From JAGDMS01 sp050015455 (GTDB lineage Bacteria; Desulfobacterota; Binatia; HRBIN30): 10,609 nt of DNA. Shown here piece by piece: positions 6,137 to 10,609 of this stretch (within the stretch, counting starts at the first letter, position 1; each line of letters opens with the position of its first letter). The position numbers and the translations under genes are program-made. Location: positions 1 through 10,609 of the forward strand of contig JBEKBJ010000157.1 in NCBI GenBank assembly GCA_050015455.1. The letters run 5' to 3'. A model generated the notes under the pieces. It saw nothing but the letters and a program-made list of their open reading frames with translations, was not told the DNA's origin and made no database searches.

Positions 6137-7528
6137 ATGGCAACGATAACGCCCGAAAAGGTAAAGACGCTGCTGGCGCAGGAAGAAGAGCGCTTCGTTA
6201 GAGAACGGCCGAAGTCCAAGGCCCTCTTCGAAGAAGCGAAAAAGAACCTGGTGGGCGGCGTACCCATGTCGTGGATGCGCATCTGGACAGGGGGTTACCC
6301 GGTCTTTGTGGACAAAGCAAAGGGGGTATACATCACCGACGTGGACGGCCACCGTTACCTGGACCTTTGCCTCGGGGACACCGGCGGCCTGTGCGGCCAC
6401 GCTCACCCGAAGATCGTGCAGGCCATCACGAAGCAGATGAAGAACCGGGGCACGACCACCATGCTGCCGACGGAGGACTGCATATGGGTGGGCCAGGAGC
6501 TTGAGCGGCGGTTCGGACTGCCGTACTGGCAGGTGCTCATGACCGCCACCGACGCCAACCGCATGGCGCTGAAGGTGGCGCGCTCTTTCACCGGGCGCCA
6601 GCTCATCCTTGGCTTCAACGGCACATACCACGGCAGCGTGGACGAGACGCTCGTGGTGAACTTCATGGGCGAGCTCATGCATGTCCCGGGCATGCTGGGG
6701 CCCATCGTACGGGACCCCTCCGAGATGACGAGGATGATCGACTTCAACGATGTGGACGCGTTGGAGCAAGCCCTGGCGCCCGGTGACGTCGCCTGCGTTA
6801 TCACGGAGCCGGTCATGACGAACATCGGCATCATCTCCCCGGAGCCCGGGTTCCACGAGGCACTGCGGGCCATCACGAAAAAATACGAGACCTTGCTGCT
6901 CATCGACGAGACCCACTCCATGTGCGCCGGCCCCCGCGGCGTCACCGGCGAGATGGGGCTGAAGCCAGACATCTTCGTGGCCGGCAAGTTCATCGCTGGC
7001 GGCTACCCGGCGTCCATCCTCGGGTTCAACAAGGAGATCTCCGACTGGATGGCAAGGCGCCCGCCGTGGCACACTTTCTTCGGTTTCGGAGGCACGCTTT
7101 CCGGCAATGCCACGGCCGTCGCAGGTATCCGCGCCGCCTTCGAGCACGCGATCAACGATGAGAATTTCGCGCGCATGATCAAGCTGGCCAAACGCATGGA
7201 GGATGGCCTGGCGGCCATCATCAGTGCGAACGGCCTGGCCTGGTATGTGGCCCGCATCGGGTGCCGGGTGGAGTTCAGGTTCCTCCCGAAGCCTCCGAAG
7301 AACGGGACCGAGGCCGCGTTGGCCGACGTGGACTACAACGCCGTGGACATCATAACCGAGGGCATGACCGGTCCGCTGGATGCCCTCATCCACGTCTGGT
7401 GCGCCAACCGGGGCGTCCTGCTAACCCCTGTCCATGAGATGGCGCTGGTGGGCCCCACGGCAACGCAGAAGGATGTGGACCACTATGTGAGGACCATCGG
7501 CGAACTGGTTGGGGCGCTGGTGAAATAA
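6137..7528 (+). CDS. Class III (GSA-aminomutase-like) PLP aminotransferase
   Basis: A 463-residue fold-type I PLP enzyme of the class III aminotransferase group, closest in pattern to glutamate-1-semialdehyde-aminomutase-like proteins annotated as 'aspartate aminotransferase family'. The cofactor-binding motifs are complete: ATDANRMALKVAR (137-149) in the phosphate-cup region, GTYHGSVDET (162-171), the Asp that contacts the pyridine nitrogen at 257 in LLLIDETH, and the Schiff-base Lys284 in VAGKFIAGGYP. It would move an amino group between an amine or amino acid and a keto acid in the cytoplasm, but the substrate cannot be read from sequence. It is unlikely to be housekeeping HemL because the DETH motif replaces the usual DEV-type motif. 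ATG 6137 has a strong AAGGAGG (6125-6131) upstream. A tetR gene follows in the same direction, with a large inverted repeat between them. Confidence 0.9.
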   Translation: MATITPEKVKTLLAQEEERFVRERPKSKALFEEAKKNLVGGVPMSWMRIWTGGYPVFVDKAKGVYITDVDGHRYLDLCLGDTGGLCGHAHPKIVQAITKQMKNRGTTTMLPTEDCIWVGQELERRFGLPYWQVLMTATDANRMALKVARSFTGRQLILGFNGTYHGSVDETLVVNFMGELMHVPGMLGPIVRDPSEMTRMIDFNDVDALEQALAPGDVACVITEPVMTNIGIISPEPGFHEALRAITKKYETLLLIDETHSMCAGPRGVTGEMGLKPDIFVAGKFIAGGYPASILGFNKEISDWMARRPPWHTFFGFGGTLSGNATAVAGIRAAFEHAINDENFARMIKLAKRMEDGLAAIISANGLAWYVARIGCRVEFRFLPKPPKNGTEAALADVDYNAVDIITEGMTGPLDALIHVWCANRGVLLTPVHEMALVGPTATQKDVDHYVRTIGELVGALVK

Positions 7529-7548
7529 AGATTTTCGGAGAAATAGAT

Positions 7549-7595
7549 CCTGCCCGTTTGCGCCATCCCTGAACGAAATGGCCCAAACGGGTAGG
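7549..7595 (+). promoter_or_regulatory. 18-bp-arm inverted repeat between aminotransferase and tetR
   Basis: The arms 7549-7566 and 7578-7595 are complementary over 18 positions, apart from one G-T wobble and one mismatch, around an 11-nt loop. No T-run follows, so it is a poor intrinsic terminator. Its place just before tetR makes it a candidate autoregulatory operator for the TetR protein, or an mRNA stability or processing hairpin between the two genes. The operator reading is inference. Confidence 0.45.
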
Positions 7596-7632
7596 CCAAT
7601 GGAAAAGAAAAGGATCTCGAAGAGCACCTATC

Positions 7633-8223
7633 ATGGGAAGGAAGCCTATCCGCGAGCAGCGCCGCAGAGAGATCCTGGATGCCCTTTATCGGTGCCTCCT
7701 GAGGAAGCCCTACTCCGAGACCTCCATCAAGGACATAGGCTCCGAAGCCGGCATCAACTACGCCATGCTCCACTATTACTTCAAGAACAAGCAAGATATT
7801 TTACTTTGTTTCATCGACCGAGTCTACGAACACTACCAAGCCCTCTTTGACCGGGAGGTATTGAAGTTCCAGGAAAAGGGGCTGACGCGCCAAGAGATCC
7901 TCAGAGAGGCGTTCCATTTCGTGAATACGCGGATCACCACGGACAAGAAGCTCCAGATCGTTTTCGTGGAGATCTGGGAGATCGCCATGTACAATCCAGC
8001 GGTCAATGCCAGGATGAAGAAGATTTATACCGATTGGATCCGGGGCGTGGTCAGTATTATGCAGGGAGAAAGCCGCGATCAGAAAAGGACAAACTGGCTG
8101 GCCATGTCCCTGGTGGGTTTCCATGAAGGCATCGGGCTGTTCTCCGTATTTTTCGATCTGAGGAAGAAGGATACCCTGGCTATCTTGGAGACGTTCCAGG
8201 AAAAGCTCCTCGAGATGCTGTAG
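7633..8223 (+). CDS. TetR/AcrR-family transcriptional regulator
   Basis: A 196-residue one-component regulator. Residues ~10-57 form the TetR helix-turn-helix: RREILDALYRCLLRKPYSET, then SIKDIGSEAGINYAMLHYYF and KNKQDIL. The Tyr-Tyr-Phe and Lys residues at the end of the recognition helix are typical. The rest (58-196) is an all-helical ligand-binding and dimerisation domain with no assigned ligand. TetR proteins usually repress neighbouring genes and release DNA on binding a small molecule, so the aminotransferase just upstream is the likely target along with the gene itself. ATG 7633 is preceded only by a weak GAAGAG at 8-nt spacing. The gap to the aminotransferase stop is 104 bp, so it may have its own promoter. 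Confidence 0.9.
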   Translation: MGRKPIREQRRREILDALYRCLLRKPYSETSIKDIGSEAGINYAMLHYYFKNKQDILLCFIDRVYEHYQALFDREVLKFQEKGLTRQEILREAFHFVNTRITTDKKLQIVFVEIWEIAMYNPAVNARMKKIYTDWIRGVVSIMQGESRDQKRTNWLAMSLVGFHEGIGLFSVFFDLRKKDTLAILETFQEKLLEML

Positions 8224-8305
8224 AAACCTTTTCCCTGATTTTAACCCCCAAGCGGAAACCCTTGTGGCGTCCGAGTGTCCCGACTTGTGCTCGGCGTTGT
8301 CGCCA

Positions 8306-8444
8306 CTTGTTCCTGCTACCGCGATCGCGAGCCGTCCCGAAGCACGGGAAGCAACGAGCGGGCCGCTCGACGCCCGCACCCGCTCTGCAGATGTTCACCA
8401 AGTGTGAACTCGGAATACTCGTTCCTACTTCCCCTGCCGGGCCT
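8306..8444. repeat. Intergenic repeat C, copy 2, downstream of tetR
   Basis: Second copy of the 5906-6041 element in the same orientation, so the pair brackets the aminotransferase-tetR module as imperfect direct repeats. It carries GTTCAC/GTGAAC (8393-8409) with loop CAAGT instead of TAGTG, and a separate CGAGCG/CGCTCG hairpin (8355-8369). On the minus strand its right end codes for the last residues (EARQGK, stop) of the tiny ORF at 8425-8556. Positions 8224-8305 after tetR show nothing recognisable. Confidence 0.65.
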
Positions 8445-8556
8445 CTGTGAGATTCTCTGGCCGCCAGTAGAGTTCGTCGGGATTGGCCTGCAGCGCCTGC
8501 CGCAGGACTTCGGACGTTTCGGCGAGAACACGAACACGCCGCGAAGGGGTCGTCAT
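8425..8556 (-). CDS. Hypothetical 43-residue protein or gene remnant
   Basis: ATG at 8556 opens a 43-codon frame ending in TAG at 8425-8427. The peptide begins MTTPSRRVRVLAETSEVLRQ and later has LYWRPENLTEARQGK. Its composition is protein-like (an amphipathic Leu/Glu helix, then YWRPEN), more so than other small frames nearby, but no Shine-Dalgarno is visible and I do not recognise a family. The 3' end lies inside repeat C. In the other repeat copy the matching position reads CAG rather than TAG, giving ARQASRNEYSEFT without the stop, which suggests this ORF is a truncated or decayed version of something longer. Confidence 0.35.
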   Translation of the reverse strand: MTTPSRRVRVLAETSEVLRQALQANPDELYWRPENLTEARQGK

Positions 8557-8655
8557 GATCCGGCAGGGAATCGCTGGCAAGAATGTTCTCCCTCAGCACT
8601 CGGGTCATCGGTTTGGTGTTGCTCACCGGCGTGGATGACGCGACCTATGGCACTC

Positions 8656-8681
8656 GACGACAGGTCGTGAGCCCAGCGGGA
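8656..8681. repeat. Imperfect 26-bp direct repeat, first copy (second at 8775-8800)
   Basis: GACGACAGGT, then GAGCCCA and GCGG, recur with small changes at 8775-8800, 119 bp downstream and just before the CoA-transferase start. The first copy runs into the terminator stem. Two spaced copies ahead of a gene could be paired regulator sites, but this is only a possibility. Confidence 0.4.
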
Positions 8682-8695
8682 CGCTGGGGTTTTTT
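8672..8695 (+). terminator. Rho-independent terminator
   Basis: CCCAGCG (8672-8678), a GGA loop and CGCTGGG (8682-8688), followed by G and six T (8690-8695), is a textbook intrinsic terminator reading on the plus strand. The nearest upstream plus-strand gene, tetR, ends about 450 bp earlier, so it may end a long 3' UTR, a small RNA starting in 8224-8670, or the transcript of a gene now lost. It also insulates the CoA-transferase gene from upstream transcription. Confidence 0.75.
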
Positions 8696-8815
8696 CGTTC
8701 AACGGAAGAACGTGCTATGGAGAGCCTTCAAGCAAGGGCACCAGGCAAATCCGTGTAAAAATGTGCGCCTAAGGGACGACAGGTTGCGAGCCCAAGCGGA
8801 TCAACCGGAACGATC

Positions 8816-10024
8816 ATGAAAGTCGAAATTGACCACGCGCCTACCGGTCCCTGCGCTGGCATCAAAGTTCTCGACTTCTCGACAGTGATCGCCGGCCCGA
8901 TGTGTACGATGATCCTCGGAGATCTCGGTGCCGATGTGATCAAGATCGAGGCGCCCCGGGGTGACAGCACGCGGATGATGGGCCCGCCCTTCAAGGGCGG
9001 CCTGAGTGCCATGTTTATCCAGTTCAATCGCAACAAGCGGAGCATCGTGCTCGATCTGAAGCAAGCGGGCGGTCGGGACGTCGCCGAGCGTCTGGCGGAA
9101 AGCGCCGACGTGGTCGTCCATAACTTCCGTCCCGGAGTTGCCGAGCGGCTCGGGATCGATTACGGCTCCCTCGCCGGCCACAATCCGCGGTTGGTATACC
9201 TCGCGATCAGCGGCTTTGGTCCTGACGGGCCCTATGCACAGCGTCCCGCCTACGACACGGTCATCCAGGGACTGACCGGACACATGCCGATCCAAGGGGC
9301 CGGCCAGGCGCCTGCCTTGATCCGCAGCCTCGTTGCGGACAAGGCAAGCGCATTGACCGGCGCCTACGCTATACTGGCGGCGTTGCTGGCGCGAGAACGG
9401 GGAGACGGGCGCGGCCAGATGATCGACATTGCGATGCTGGATGCCTTTGCCGCCTTCATTCTGCCCGACGCCCTCTTGCGGGATACGTTCCTACCGAGCG
9501 ACGAGTGGCAGAGCCTGCCCGACCTCGCCATGGTACACCGCACCTGGGAGACGGCGGACGGCCACGTCGTGTTCCTGATCATTGAGGACTGGCAGTTTCA
9601 GGCACTCTGCAAGATCTTGGAGCGCGAGGATCTGATCACCGACGAGCGCTTCAGCTCGCTGCTGATGCGCGTAGTCAACATAACTGAGGCGTACAGTATC
9701 CTCGAATCCGAGGTGCGCAAGTGGCCCACGGCGGTGCTCGTCGAGCGCGCCCGAGAGACAGGGACGCCGCTCGTAGCAGTCAATCGCCTGCAGGATTTCC
9801 TTGCAGATGAGCAGGTGGCCGTAAATCGGACAGTGTTCGAGGCCGACGATGCAGCCGGCAGCCGCATTCGCTACTTGCGTAACCCTGTGCGCTCGCCTAA
9901 GACCCCGGCGTCGTTGCGCCGGCACCCGCCGCAACTTGGTGAGCACACCGACGAGGTGCTGCGTTCGGCTAGCTACGGAGATGATGCGATCGCCGAATTG
10001 CGTGCGAGGGGAGTGGTAGCATGA
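8816..10024 (+). CDS. Family III (CaiB/BaiF-type) CoA-transferase
   Basis: A 402-residue, full-length family III CoA-transferase, a cytoplasmic enzyme that moves CoA between acyl groups through a covalent aspartyl intermediate, working as an interlocked dimer. The N-terminal GIKVLDFSTVIAGPMCTMIL (15-34), GADVIKIEAPRGDSTR (38-53), NRNKRSIVLDLK (71-82) and FRPGVAERLGID (104-115) are the family nucleotide- and CoA-binding landmarks. ISGFGPDGPYAQRPAYD (131-147) leads to the active-site Asp175 in SLVADKASALTGAYAILAAL, followed by GRGQMIDIAMLDA (198-210). The substrate is unknown; formyl-, carnitine-, bile-acid- and aryl-CoA enzymes share this pattern. ATG 8816 has only a weak GGA-type Shine-Dalgarno. 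Its TGA overlaps an ATG at 10021 (ATGA), showing it once led an operon. The sequence 8696-8815 holds no gene, only a weak CGTTC/GAACG palindrome (8696-8712). Confidence 0.93.
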   Translation: MKVEIDHAPTGPCAGIKVLDFSTVIAGPMCTMILGDLGADVIKIEAPRGDSTRMMGPPFKGGLSAMFIQFNRNKRSIVLDLKQAGGRDVAERLAESADVVVHNFRPGVAERLGIDYGSLAGHNPRLVYLAISGFGPDGPYAQRPAYDTVIQGLTGHMPIQGAGQAPALIRSLVADKASALTGAYAILAALLARERGDGRGQMIDIAMLDAFAAFILPDALLRDTFLPSDEWQSLPDLAMVHRTWETADGHVVFLIIEDWQFQALCKILEREDLITDERFSSLLMRVVNITEAYSILESEVRKWPTAVLVERARETGTPLVAVNRLQDFLADEQVAVNRTVFEADDAAGSRIRYLRNPVRSPKTPASLRRHPPQLGEHTDEVLRSASYGDDAIAELRARGVVA

Positions 10025-10119
10025 CCATTACACAACCCGCAGGGCTGCATACGTCGACCGACTTCTCCACGCCTCGTCCGTTCCCTTCGGCTGTGTACCG
10101 AACACGAACACCAGCATGA
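10021..10119 (+). pseudogene. 5' stump of a gene coupled to the CoA-transferase
   Basis: An ATG overlaps the CoA-transferase stop as ATGA, the usual sign of translational coupling, and opens a frame starting MTITQPAGLHTSTDFSTPRP. It stops after 32 codons, at the point where the sequence turns into the GTGYTCGTG-type run and the comM 3' end (from about 10098). The reasonable reading is a downstream operon gene cut off by the comM-tail junction, with the last codons read from foreign sequence. The stump is too short to identify. A genuine 32-residue peptide is possible but less likely. Confidence 0.5.
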
Positions 10120-10127
10120 TCACGACA

Positions 10128-10609
10128 TCAATGGAACGACCGGTCCAAGCTCCGGTACTGGATCGCCTCGGCGACCTGCGCCGCCGTGATCTCCGGCAGG
10201 CCGTCCAGGTCGGCGATGGTGCGCGACACCTTGAGGATGCGCGTGTAAGCGCGGGCGCTGAGGCCGAGCCGAGCTTGGTCATGGCCGTCTCGAGCAGCTT
10301 CTCGGCGGCGGTGTCGACCTTGCAAAAACGCTTCAAATCGCGAGCGCTCATCTGCGCGTTGCAGAAGATCTTGCGGCCGTGGAAGCGCGCCAGCTGCACG
10401 TCGCGGGCGCGGTCGACGCGGGCGCGGATCACGGTAGAAGGTTCGCCAGCGCTTTGGTCCGCCAGCTCCTTGTAGCGCACCCCCGGCACCTCCACCTGGA
10501 TGTCGATGCGGTCGAGCAGCGGGCCGGAGATCCTGGCGCGGTAGCGCTGGATCTGCAGCGTCGAGCAGGTGCAGTCCTTCTGCGGATCGCCGTAGAAACC
10601 GCACGGGCA
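10128..10609 (-). pseudogene. comM: ComM/YifB Mg-chelatase-like ATPase, C-terminal part, frameshifted
   Basis: The frame is open at the right edge, so the gene's 5' part lies outside. Visible landmarks are CPCGFYGDP, CTCS and QIQRYRARISGPLLDRIDI of the AAA+ region, then the helical C-terminal domain ending AEAIQYRSLDRSFH. ComM is a hexameric helicase that aids branch migration during natural transformation. A tandem duplication of CCGAG (10264-10268 and 10269-10273) shifts the frame after ETAMTKLG: the original frame runs on to a stop at 10028-10030 with an unrelated tail, while the true C-terminus continues in another frame to the stop at 10128-10130. The tail copy at 2409-2568 lacks the duplication and shows the expected sequence. 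The gene is therefore probably inactive, unless this is a sequencing or assembly error. Confidence 0.85.
10264..10273. repeat. 5-bp tandem duplication inside comM
   Basis: CCGAGCCGAG where the paralogous tail (2545 onward) has a single CCGAG. It breaks the comM frame. The position coincides with the point where copy B (5530-5668) stops matching comM. Five base pairs is a common target-site-duplication length, so an excision scar is one explanation; replication slippage or base-calling error are others. Confidence 0.7.

Noticed and set aside
5996..7393. 465-codon minus-strand open frame opposite the aminotransferase
   Set aside because: It is the antisense shadow of a well-supported PLP enzyme, with an Arg/His/Gly-rich composition and no domain pattern.
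8583..8819. Plus-strand 78-codon frame running into the CoA-transferase start
   Set aside because: It crosses an intrinsic terminator and repeat motifs, has no ribosome-binding site, and its composition is not protein-like.
10028..10127. Continuation of the shifted comM frame to a stop at 10028
   Set aside because: The residues after the 5-bp duplication are a frame-shadow of the true comM C-terminus and then of the CoA-transferase-side sequence, so this is not a real protein end.

Overview
This is a GC-rich bacterial stretch (most genes look about 60% GC) with seven readable genes, one gene open at the left edge, a broken comM running off the right edge, and an unusual amount of repeated debris between them. 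The lineage cannot be fixed from 10.6 kb. A four-helix-bundle (23S-IVS-type) protein, a 7TM/PAS/GAF sensor kinase, a CaiB-type CoA-transferase and abundant intergenic repeats would suit an uncultivated deltaproteobacterium-like organism, but that is a low-confidence guess.

Layout. Positions 1-644 (+) hold an unrecognised ORF whose start is unclear. Positions 708-2254 (-) hold a CcbP-like small acidic protein, a retropepsin-like aspartic protease and a four-helix-bundle protein, separated by repeats. Positions 2573-5341 (-) hold a 922-residue orphan membrane sensor histidine kinase. Positions 6137-8223 (+) hold a class III aminotransferase and a TetR-family regulator, with related non-coding repeats on both sides. 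Positions 8425-8556 (-) hold a tiny ORF and 8672-8695 (+) an intrinsic terminator. Positions 8816-10024 (+) hold a family III CoA-transferase, followed by the first codons of an overlapping gene that is cut short. Positions 10128-10609 (-) hold the C-terminal part of comM, frameshifted by a 5-bp tandem duplication.

The main signal is a repeat mosaic. The last ~50 codons of comM recur at 2409-2568 and 5530-5668, and a 22-bp piece recurs at 1075-1096, all on the minus strand and all at gene-module borders. The 3' end of the protease gene together with the comM piece beside it also occurs twice (1075-1174 and 5639-5737). The leader and first codons of the four-helix-bundle gene occur as relics at 1591-1709 and 2260-2378. 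The comM break lies exactly where the most diverged tail copy stops matching comM. My reading is that comM 3' ends are junction scars of repeated insertion or recombination. No integrase or transposase is visible here, so the mechanism is inferred.

Functionally the genes do not form one pathway. The aminotransferase-TetR pair looks like a self-contained regulated module. The CoA-transferase was probably the first gene of an operon now truncated. The kinase has no response regulator beside it.
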